In this document: piece after piece, positions 56,711 through 64,000 of the stretch
How positions within the stretch are numbered: position 1 is the stretch's first letter
How the letters are laid out: the number at the start of each line of letters is the position of its first letter
Assembly (NCBI RefSeq): GCF_030407455.1
Contig: NZ_JASDDJ010000010.1
Coordinates: 1-64,000 of the forward strand
Length of the DNA stretch: 64,000 nt
Source: Psychrobacter sp. 5A.1
GTDB taxonomy: Bacteria; Pseudomonadota; Gammaproteobacteria; Pseudomonadales; Moraxellaceae
Direction of reading: 5' to 3'
Made by a program: the position numbers and the translations under genes
Notes under the pieces: generated by a model
What the model saw: only the letters and a program-made list of their open reading frames with translations
What the model was told of the DNA's origin: nothing
Databases searched by the model: none

Positions 56711-56904
56711 AATAAAAGTGGGTGTATCCTGAATGTTATAGGTATCGGTGGCACACAACAGACGCATAAAATGCATTCATTCATTATCTAAATTATGATG
56801 AAACAAGCAGTACTTACGGTCGTTGTATTACTATTCAATGGGATTGACTATATAATAGCATGGGGCCGAATAATGACAAAAGACAAATGCTTTAAGGATA
56901 GTAA

Positions 56905-57582
56905 ATGACCGATAATACTGAGCTCACGCATCAGCAAGAGCGTGCCTTTCAACCACAAAAACTGTCAGCACCACGTGATTTTTTTACGCCAAAAATAATC
57001 AGTGATAATAAAGATAACAAACCATTGGTGCTGGAGATTGGTGCAGGGAAGGGGAAGCATGCTCTTGGTTTTGCAATGCAAAATCCTGATAAACATCTGA
57101 TAGCCATCGAGCGCACACGCAATAAATTTGAGGCTTTCTCAAAGCAGGCGACCTTGCAAAACGCATCGAACTTAGATGCGATTCATGCTGATGCCATCGC
57201 ATGGACAGTGCATGCCATTAAACCAAACAGTTTGGCTAAAATTTTCATTCTTTATCCCAATCCTGAACAGCACAATCCAAATCAACAGTGGCTAAACATG
57301 CCTTTTTTTGAGTTTCTATTGTCACGCTTACAGATGGGCGGAGAAGTGATATTAGTGACCAACATCGAATCCTATATGGACAATGCAGAGCACCAAGCAA
57401 CTAAAATATGGTGCCTGCCATCGACACGTTCTCGGGTGCCAGTCACTAGCCAGCGCACGCATTTTGAAGTGAAGTATCTGGCACGGCAAGAAGTATGCTG
57501 GGAGCTGAGCATTCGTAAGCCAAAATGGTATAAAACAAGATTTGATAATTGGCAGATTAACACCATAAGTGAAGATAAATAG
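56905..57582 (+). CDS. TrmB-like SAM-dependent methyltransferase (divergent tRNA m7G46 methyltransferase family)
   Basis: 225 aa. SAM motif I VLEIGAGKGKHALGFA at 42-57 followed by HLIAIERTRNKFEAF, as in TrmB (which has G-x-E-R/K). The diagnostic TrmB FPDPWPK-x-RH segment is replaced by LYPNPEQHNPNQQWLNMPFFEFLLSRLQMGGEVILVTN. The C-terminus has VTSQRTHFEVKYLARQEVCWELSIRKP in place of the T-x-FE-x-R end. It may be a specialised TrmB paralogue with different RNA or substrate choice. Single gene. Confidence 0.7.
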   Translation: MTDNTELTHQQERAFQPQKLSAPRDFFTPKIISDNKDNKPLVLEIGAGKGKHALGFAMQNPDKHLIAIERTRNKFEAFSKQATLQNASNLDAIHADAIAWTVHAIKPNSLAKIFILYPNPEQHNPNQQWLNMPFFEFLLSRLQMGGEVILVTNIESYMDNAEHQATKIWCLPSTRSRVPVTSQRTHFEVKYLARQEVCWELSIRKPKWYKTRFDNWQINTISEDK

Positions 57583-57685
57583 CCTAAGTAATCTTAAGTA
57601 TATATAAAGGAGACATAGACAAACCTTACGCAGACATTAATAACAAATATAAAATAGCCTAAGCAAATAAATTAAATCAATAAAA

Positions 57686-57706
57686 AGCCGTCACTAAAGG
57701 ACGGCT
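57686..57706 (-). terminator. Terminator of the ABC1 kinase gene (minus strand)
   Basis: AGCCGTC, 7-nt loop, GACGGCT; on the minus strand the stem is followed by TTTTTA. It lies 17 nt beyond the stop. Confidence 0.8.
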
Positions 57707-57722
57707 CAAAAAATTGCACAAT

Positions 57723-59123
57723 TTAAAGCGGTAAGTAAGGCTTAACCAAGTTATTAGAGTTGGTATACGCATCCAGAACGGTCAAAAAGGTATAGGCACC
57801 GATAAACTTGCGACTAATAAACATAAACTCTTTTGGTGGAAGGTTGAATTCAAAGGACTGCATAGCCCGAGTGGCTTCAGTTGATAAACGTGAATGCAAC
57901 TTACTGTTCGCCCAAATATAACGGTTTTGCTCGTCCAAGCAACCATTAGGAATGTTGGTATTTTGCTCAGGATCACTAAAAGGTTCTGTAGCCAATAAAA
58001 ATAACGAGGCAATATCAGAACGTACTTTATTACTCATACCATCGAAAAAATCATATCCCTGCATCGCAAGCGTCATTGCTTGGTGATCGTGACGGTATCC
58101 TGCGCGCAGTAGACCACGTGCAATCGTCAATAAGTTACCATCAAACTGGCGAATCGCGCCAAAATCTAGTAAGACTAACTTATCGATATCATCTTCGTTT
58201 TCGCTCACTCGCACTAAATAATTACCGAAGTTAGGGTCTGTCTGCATCTCACCCCATACAAAAATCTCTTGCATCATGATTTCGATGGCGGCTTGACCAA
58301 TTGCATTGCGGCGCTCATGCGGCAAAAGTTGTAACGCATCCGAAACCACCGTGATACCTGGTTCGTATGACATGCACAACAAACGTTTTTTGGAATAAGT
58401 GCGGTTAATTTTAGGCACGATATAACGCGAATCATCGATTAAACGCTCATAAAAACGCTCTGTCGTATCGGCTTCCGCTTCATAATCAACTTCATGCTGG
58501 AGTAGGTCACGTATCTCTTCAAACCAAGCATCGAGTGCCCGTGTTTGCGGGACGATATTGCTGACTTTTAATAATCGCTTAAATAAGGCAAGATCAGAAT
58601 TGATAGCATCTGCCACGCCTGGATACTGGATTTTTAAAACAACTTGTTCACCAGTTGCCAGTACGGTTGCACGGTGAACTTGAGCAAGAGAGGCCGTTCC
58701 AATAGGGACTTGATCAACATCAAGCTCAGCCAGTTTTTCACCCAATAATTGACGCAGTGTTTTTTCAATCGTGGGCCATGTCAGTGTCGCCGTGTCATCA
58801 TTGAGCGTTTGCAAAGCACGCGTGATCTCTGGCGGCAAGATGTGCTCACCATAAATTGCAAGCATTTGACCAATCTTAACGACCGAACCCTTTAGTTTAC
58901 CAAGCTCTGATGCAAGATAATTTGCCTGAGCTTCCATAAACGCTTGGTTGCGTGCGGTACGAGCTTCTTTGTTTAAAAACATGCCAGATACACTATTACC
59001 CGCCCAACGACGACCAATATTCAAGGAGGTTTTGGCAATCGACATACGGCGGTCAAACCCTGAGGTTTTTAGGCTATCGATTGATTGCTTGTTGCTAAAA
59101 GGTTTAGACGTATCATTTGCCAT
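57723..59123 (-). CDS. ABC1/UbiB-family atypical kinase
   Basis: 466 aa from MANDTSK (59123); an ATG four codons earlier is possible. ABC1 features: KGSVVKIGQML (KxGQ motif), VPIGTASLAQVHRATV (Ala-rich loop), VVLKIQYPG with catalytic Lys, DYEAEADTTERFYERL, and MQTDPNFGNYLVR plus VLLDFGAIR (metal-binding Asp residues). There is no clear C-terminal transmembrane pair, so it resembles the soluble COQ8-like/AarF relatives more than E. coli UbiB. The role is probably in ubiquinone or lipid metabolism. Confidence 0.87.
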   Translation of the reverse strand: MANDTSKPFSNKQSIDSLKTSGFDRRMSIAKTSLNIGRRWAGNSVSGMFLNKEARTARNQAFMEAQANYLASELGKLKGSVVKIGQMLAIYGEHILPPEITRALQTLNDDTATLTWPTIEKTLRQLLGEKLAELDVDQVPIGTASLAQVHRATVLATGEQVVLKIQYPGVADAINSDLALFKRLLKVSNIVPQTRALDAWFEEIRDLLQHEVDYEAEADTTERFYERLIDDSRYIVPKINRTYSKKRLLCMSYEPGITVVSDALQLLPHERRNAIGQAAIEIMMQEIFVWGEMQTDPNFGNYLVRVSENEDDIDKLVLLDFGAIRQFDGNLLTIARGLLRAGYRHDHQAMTLAMQGYDFFDGMSNKVRSDIASLFLLATEPFSDPEQNTNIPNGCLDEQNRYIWANSKLHSRLSTEATRAMQSFEFNLPPKEFMFISRKFIGAYTFLTVLDAYTNSNNLVKPYLPL

Positions 59124-59278
59124 AAGTATAATCATTCATCCAATTGGTATTGATTTGTGGGTGCGAAACCTACAATACAAGGGAGTTGTGATGCACAGGT
59201 ACAAAATTGTATCATATAAAGCGCATTGGTTTTATGAGCCTGAGCTGGCCATTGATAGTTACTTTGTAAGCTAATATC

Positions 59279-59302
59279 TAGGGTGTGTCATCAATTAGAA
59301 CG
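59279..59302. repeat. Single end of a family B-like repeat
   Basis: TAGGGTGTGTCATCAATTAG matches the family B terminus with a changed CATCAATTAG part; a similar lone end is at 4398-4417 (TAGGGCGTGCCATCAATTAG). No partner end is found nearby. Confidence 0.4.
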
Positions 59303-59368
59303 TTTGTACATGACTATAGTCAGAGCACTCTAAAACCGAGAGATAAGTATCAAAACGGTCTCAAAAAT

Positions 59369-59393
59369 AAGACCTAGCACGAAGCTAGGTCTT
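59369..59393 (-). terminator. purD terminator (minus strand)
   Basis: AAGACCTAGC, loop ACGAA, GCTAGGTCTT; on the minus strand followed by ATTTTTG. About 95 nt after the purD stop. The gap 59124-59485 also holds the lone repeat end and nothing else clear. Confidence 0.75.
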
Positions 59394-59485
59394 ATAAAGC
59401 CATAAAGTACAAAAATATAATTAATCAAATATATTGAGCGAAACCTTCACGTTATCTAAGAGGTTACCCAATATCGCTTAGCGGC

Positions 59486-60802
59486 CTAAATATTTTCGCG
59501 AGCAATAGCATGATGACCAATATCGCGGCGATATTGCGCACCATCGAAACTAATAGCGGCAGTGACGGCAAGGGCTTCTTGTTGAGCATCAGAGATACTA
59601 TCTGCTAGGGCAGTCACACATAATACACGGCCGCCGTTAGTGACCACTTCTTTGTCATGATGGTTAGAAAATGCCGTGCCAGCATGAAAGACTTTGACAG
59701 CATTGTCATTATTGGCATCTAACGCTGGCAAACCAGCAATCACATCGCCTTTTGAAGAGGTTTCAGGATAGCCTTTTGATGCAACGACGATACCAAGGGC
59801 AGGGCGGGCATCCCATTTGGCTTCACTAGGTAACTGTCCTGCTAGCCCTTGTGCAACCAAATCTACCATTGAGGACTGCAAGCGCATTAGGATAGGCTGC
59901 GTTTCTGGATCACCAAAACGGCAGTTGAACTCGATGACATAAGGATCGCCTGCTTTGTCAATCATGAGGCCAGCATACAAAAAGCCAGTATAAGGGTGAC
60001 CTGCATCATTCATGGCATCAACCACAGGTTGAATCACTTGCTGCATGACTTTGTTGTGAACATCATTGGTCACGACTGGTGCAGGTGAGTATGCACCCAT
60101 ACCGCCGGTGTTCGGTCCTGTATCACCTTCAAAAGCACGTTTGTGGTCTTGGCTGGTTGCCATTGGTAGGATATTGTCACCATCAATCATACAAATAAAG
60201 CTGGCTTCTTCACCCTGCAAAAACTGCTCGATGACCACACGACTGCCAGCATCACCAAACTTATTGTCTGCTAGCATATCGTCGATGGCTTCGTGTGCTT
60301 GTTCGATGGTTTCAGCAACGATGACGCCTTTGCCCGCAGCAAGTCCATCCGCTTTGATAACGATTGGTGCGCCTTGTTCGTCGACATAGGCTTTGGCAGC
60401 GACTGCGTCTGTAAAACCTTGATAAGCAGCGGTTGGAATGTTGTTCTGTTCCATGAATTCTTTGGCAAAAGTTTTTGAGCCCTCTAATTGGGCACAGTAC
60501 GCTGTTGGGCCCCATGCTTTGATGCCAGCATCACGACAAGCATCAACGATGCCCGTGACCAAAGGGGCTTCTGGGCCAACAATAACCATATCAATGTCAT
60601 TTTTTTGACAAAACACGATAACGGGACTATGCTCGCCTGCATCTGTGTCAGCAGGCGTCAGATTAACGTTTTGGCATTTGGGCTCAAGGGCAGTGCCCGC
60701 ATTGCCAGGAGCGATGTAAACATTTTTTACATTGTCGTCTTTTGCACATTGCCATGCCAACGCGTGTTCACGACCACCTGAGCCAACCACCAAAATATTC
60801 AT
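59486..60802 (-). CDS. purD: Phosphoribosylamine-glycine ligase (GAR synthetase)
   Basis: 438 aa from ATG 60802 (AAGG 4-5 nt upstream; a Met one codon earlier at 60805 is equally near). ATP-grasp enzyme of purine synthesis: MNILVVGSGGREHALAW, APGNAGTALEP, VGPEAPLVTGIVDACRDAGI, KADGLAAGKGVIVAET, GPNTGGMGAYSPAP, and EFNCRFGDPETQ. Length and motif set are standard. It stands alone rather than beside purH. Confidence 0.97.
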   Translation of the reverse strand: MNILVVGSGGREHALAWQCAKDDNVKNVYIAPGNAGTALEPKCQNVNLTPADTDAGEHSPVIVFCQKNDIDMVIVGPEAPLVTGIVDACRDAGIKAWGPTAYCAQLEGSKTFAKEFMEQNNIPTAAYQGFTDAVAAKAYVDEQGAPIVIKADGLAAGKGVIVAETIEQAHEAIDDMLADNKFGDAGSRVVIEQFLQGEEASFICMIDGDNILPMATSQDHKRAFEGDTGPNTGGMGAYSPAPVVTNDVHNKVMQQVIQPVVDAMNDAGHPYTGFLYAGLMIDKAGDPYVIEFNCRFGDPETQPILMRLQSSMVDLVAQGLAGQLPSEAKWDARPALGIVVASKGYPETSSKGDVIAGLPALDANNDNAVKVFHAGTAFSNHHDKEVVTNGGRVLCVTALADSISDAQQEALAVTAAISFDGAQYRRDIGHHAIARENI

Positions 60803-61257
60803 CATACCTTTTGCCCTTAGCATTAAAGTTAATAGTGAGCGAGTCGTCCGCTCTTAAATATATTGGCATATTCTAACAAAAAAACGCCATTGATTACTAT
60901 GAGTATCCGCCTGCCAGCACCGAATCGTCAATATCAGTGTCTTAAATGCGATTGTCTCATTAGTAAAGGTTATCGACACATCGCTGATTCATGAAATGAT
61001 GTTGTACACTTTAGCTCGCGCCTTAGGTGCGTTACACTTCACTATATTTTTAGTATTAAATTCTGATGGCTAGATATTCATAAAAAGTAAGAGCAAAAAA
61101 GGAGTAAGTTTCTAACAGTCATAAAAATAAAATCAGTCGCATGAATAATACACTGCACCATTGCAGCAAAGATAAATGTGCAATGCCAGCAGTCAATACG
61201 AATCAATAATCCCAAATAAATAAATGTTAAATCAAATCTATATAAAGGACGCAAGAA
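60803..61257. other. Gap between purD and the glutamate dehydrogenase gene
   Basis: 455 bp between divergent genes; must contain both promoters. A small palindrome GCGCCTTAGGTGC is at about 61018-61031. No convincing -35/-10 pair, repeat family or ORF was identified. Confidence 0.3.
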
Positions 61258-64000
61258 ATGCCAAATTCTCTCAGTATCGCCACAGAGCGCATCAGCCAAA
61301 TAAGCGATATTGCTACCAGTTATGTACAAAAAGACAAATCGTTATTTGATCATTTTATCCATAGCTATTATCAGCCACTGCATCAAGAGACCGCAGAGGC
61401 GATTAGTAATGCTGACTTGGCGGGCATGGCGCTACATCACTTTACACTGCTCAAAGCCTACGATGGCAGTAAACCACAGTTAACGGTACTAAATCCCGCC
61501 GCAGAAGAGCAACATTTTCATAGCTCACATACCGTCATCCAAATCGCAGCTTATGATAGACCATTCTTAGTTGATACGATTTTGATGAGCCTTGAGGCTG
61601 AAGGTATCGATGTGCATCGTACTTACAACATCATTATCAGTGTTGAGCGTGATGATGACGGCCAGATTACCCATATCGAAGGCGCACATGAAAGTGCGAC
61701 TTCTCATATGTCATTGATTCATTGTGAGATTGCTTACCAAGACAACGAAGACTTGGAAGCACTGCAACAAATGCTTATGTCTAAAATTGACACCCTTGAT
61801 ACCGTCGTTGGTGACTGGAAGCAGATGCGGGCACAGCTAAACGATATCAAAACTGAGCTTTCTACCAAGCCATTACCAGAAGTGTTTTATTCACAGCAAG
61901 AAATCCAAGCATTTTTAGATTGGATCTTAGATGATCATTTTATATTCTTGGGTTATCGTGAATACCGCTTAGAAGGTGGTCAGTCTATCGAAGTCACTTC
62001 TCAACCTGCTGACTTAGATCTATTTGCCATTGGTAATAGCGGTCTTGGTCTGCTACGTGGCTCTGAACAGGACAAGCTATCAGAAAGCTTTAGTCAATTG
62101 CCTAAAGAGTTAAAGCAACTATTGACTGAGCCACGCGTGTTGATGCTGTCTAAATCAAGCCGTGTCTCACCTGTCCATCGCTCAGTATATATGGACTTTT
62201 TGGGTATTCATAAGTTTGACGACAACGGTAACTTGATTGGTGAATATCGCTTTATCGGTTTGCTCACGTCACAAGCCTATCAGCTGACTGTACAGCAAAT
62301 ACCGCTATTACGCGAAAAAGCCAATAAAATTATGGCCATGGCAGATTTGCCACGTGACGGTCATGCTCACCATAAAATGATGCATGTGATTAATACGTTA
62401 CCGCGTGATGACCTGTTTCAAGCCAGCGTTGAAGAGCTATACCCAATTGTCTCGGGTATCACTCAGCTACAAGATAAGAAGAGCCTGCGTCTGTTCAGCC
62501 GTATCGACCATTACCAGCGTTTTGTTTCGTGCTTGGTCTATATCCCGCGTGACAAGTTCAACACTGAGCTTCGCATCAAAGTACAAAATGTCCTAAAAGA
62601 CGCCTATAACGGTATGTCGTCCGGCTTTACCACAGAGTTCAACGAATCTGCTCATGCACGCGTGCACGTCCATGTACGTACCGTGCCAGGTCAAGTGAAT
62701 GACGTCAATATCGCAACCCTTGAAGATAAATTATCAGCACTCATGCAGTCATGGGATGATAATTATCAAAAAATGCTGCTCGACAATGTGGGTGAGCAAC
62801 AAGCCAATGCCCTAAATCGTCGCTTTTTGGATTACATTCCTGCTGCCTACCAAGAGCGTTTTGACGCACGTACTGCCGTCGAAGACACTAAGCGTTTGGC
62901 GGGACTGACTGCAGAGCAACCGATGCTTTGGCATTTATACCAGTCGACAGGCGATGCAAGTAATCAGCTCCACCTAAAGCTATACGGTCGCGAACAGCCT
63001 GTTATCTTGTCAAAAGTGCTACCAATACTTGAAAACTTTGGGGTATCGGTTATTTCAGCACAGACTTATGAGTTTGATTTGCCAGAGCAGCCTATTTGGA
63101 TGCAAGAGTATGAGCTGACGCTAGAGCATGTCGATACTGTCAATATGCAAGTAGTACGTGGTCAGTTTGAAGACAGCCTAAAGCAAATTTGGGCGGGTCG
63201 TGTTGAAAGCGATTCATTCAATGAGCTAGTATTGATCACCAAGCTTGATACTTATGATGTGGTTGTGCTGCGTGCATTGTCTCGCTATATGTTGCAAGCA
63301 CGTGCGCCATTCTCTGGTGCTTATATTCAACAAACCGTGGTCAAAAATAGCGATATCAGTGTGGCACTCGGCAGTCTATTTGATGCGCGCATGAATCCTA
63401 AGTATAGCCTCGATACCCGTCAAGAAAAAACTGCTCAGATTCAAGCGAAAATCACCGCTGCACTAGCAGACGTGGATAGCCTAGATGAAGATCGTATCTT
63501 GCGCTGGTACTTAGATTTGATCAATGCGATGGTGCGTACGAACTTCTATCAAACTGACAGCAATGGTCAGCGTAAAGATCGTTTGTCGTTTAAATTCTTG
63601 GCGGCAGACATTCCAAACTTACCTAAACCAAAGCCAATGTTTGAGATATTTGTGTATTCACCGCGCGTCGAAGCGGTGCATTTACGTGGTGGCAAAGTCG
63701 CCCGTGGTGGTCTGCGTTGGTCAGATCGTATGGAAGATTTCCGTACCGAAGTACTGGGCCTCGTCAAAGCACAGATGGTCAAAAACGCAGTAATCGTCCC
63801 TGTTGGCTCTAAGGGCGGTTTTATTGTGAAGACCAAAAGCATGTCTGATGGCCGTGAAGCATTCCAAGCAGAAGGTATCGCCTGCTACCAGACATTCCTG
63901 CGCGGTATGCTCGATGTCACGGACAATATTGTAGACGGCGTGATTGTCCCGCCAGCCAACACGGTGAGACATGATGAAGACGATCCATACTTGGTTGTCG
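61258..64000 (+). CDS. gdhB: NAD-specific glutamate dehydrogenase, large type (5' part)
   Basis: The frame is open from ATG 61258 (AAGGAC upstream) to the window edge: 914 codons, with the 3' part outside. The N-terminal region (MPNSLSIATERISQI..., ADLAGMALHHFTLL) and ACT-like parts match the ~1600-aa NAD-GDH family. The catalytic region starts near residue 800: VEAVHLRGGKVARGGLRWSDRMEDFRTEVLGLVKAQMVKNAVIVPVGSKGGF, and TVRHDEDDPYLVV at the edge. It deaminates glutamate to 2-oxoglutarate, a catabolic counterpart to glnA. The symbol is given by family usage. Confidence 0.93.
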   Translation, partial: MPNSLSIATERISQISDIATSYVQKDKSLFDHFIHSYYQPLHQETAEAISNADLAGMALHHFTLLKAYDGSKPQLTVLNPAAEEQHFHSSHTVIQIAAYDRPFLVDTILMSLEAEGIDVHRTYNIIISVERDDDGQITHIEGAHESATSHMSLIHCEIAYQDNEDLEALQQMLMSKIDTLDTVVGDWKQMRAQLNDIKTELSTKPLPEVFYSQQEIQAFLDWILDDHFIFLGYREYRLEGGQSIEVTSQPADLDLFAIGNSGLGLLRGSEQDKLSESFSQLPKELKQLLTEPRVLMLSKSSRVSPVHRSVYMDFLGIHKFDDNGNLIGEYRFIGLLTSQAYQLTVQQIPLLREKANKIMAMADLPRDGHAHHKMMHVINTLPRDDLFQASVEELYPIVSGITQLQDKKSLRLFSRIDHYQRFVSCLVYIPRDKFNTELRIKVQNVLKDAYNGMSSGFTTEFNESAHARVHVHVRTVPGQVNDVNIATLEDKLSALMQSWDDNYQKMLLDNVGEQQANALNRRFLDYIPAAYQERFDARTAVEDTKRLAGLTAEQPMLWHLYQSTGDASNQLHLKLYGREQPVILSKVLPILENFGVSVISAQTYEFDLPEQPIWMQEYELTLEHVDTVNMQVVRGQFEDSLKQIWAGRVESDSFNELVLITKLDTYDVVVLRALSRYMLQARAPFSGAYIQQTVVKNSDISVALGSLFDARMNPKYSLDTRQEKTAQIQAKITAALADVDSLDEDRILRWYLDLINAMVRTNFYQTDSNGQRKDRLSFKFLAADIPNLPKPKPMFEIFVYSPRVEAVHLRGGKVARGGLRWSDRMEDFRTEVLGLVKAQMVKNAVIVPVGSKGGFIVKTKSMSDGREAFQAEGIACYQTFLRGMLDVTDNIVDGVIVPPANTVRHDEDDPYLVV

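Overview
The window reads as a piece of a Psychrobacter-like chromosome (Moraxellaceae, Gammaproteobacteria). The supports are protein style (M48/LemA pair, NAD-specific large glutamate dehydrogenase, trpGDC without trpE, a PnuC/NadR-kinase pair), a moderate-to-low GC content, and many short palindromic-ended repeats between genes. This assignment is inference from family resemblance; no database was searched. Most genes are core housekeeping genes.

Layout. 1-1.1 kb: decayed IS630-type transposase tail and an Smr-domain protein. 1.5-4.3 kb: trpG-trpD-trpC on the minus strand. 4.3-7.7 kb: glnA with a long control region (two NtrC-like sites, a consensus sigma-54 promoter, a proximal sigma-70-like promoter), then a DUF4124 envelope protein. 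8-9.1 kb: SIMPL-domain periplasmic protein and the 4.5S SRP RNA gene. 9.4-15.3 kb: lemA, a large M48 metalloprotease, a divergent holD-like gene and serC. 15.5-22.4 kb: peptide uptake genes yejA-(gloB)-yejB-yejE-yejF. 22.6-30.6 kb: Fe-alcohol dehydrogenase, lipoprotein MsrAB, folE, fabI, a DUF1275 protein, a 54-aa protein and a DASS transporter. 30.8-36.6 kb: a Fur-box-linked siderophore-interacting protein and hrpA. 36.7-41.7 kb is the accessory stretch: small lipoprotein, small membrane protein, an Imm71/72-like plus membrane-protein module of the kind found near type VI secretion effectors, a frameshifted small gene and a frameshifted EamA exporter. 42-46.3 kb: DUF421 protein, creD, a three-repeat 71-aa protein, NadR-type kinase and pnuC. 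46.5-64 kb: FabH-like synthase, prfA, lysS, an unknown 420-aa protein, dnaX, a LysR regulator, argD, yacG, a TrmB-like methyltransferase, an ABC1/UbiB kinase, purD, and the 5' 2.7 kb of the NAD-glutamate dehydrogenase gene.

The most structured non-coding signal is a network of at least four families of short TIR-bounded, TA-flanked elements (called A, B, C and D here). They have internal-deletion derivatives, shared core modules, and one decayed nested pair (D inside C) just downstream of glnA. Other unusual items are a 29-bp near-perfect inverted repeat before yejA, an 11-copy heptamer next to a terminator, an in-frame 18-bp repeat in dnaX, and the small triple-repeat cysteine protein. No tRNA, rRNA operon, prophage or CRISPR array was seen. 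Nitrogen assimilation frames the window: glnA near the left end and NAD-glutamate dehydrogenase at the right edge.
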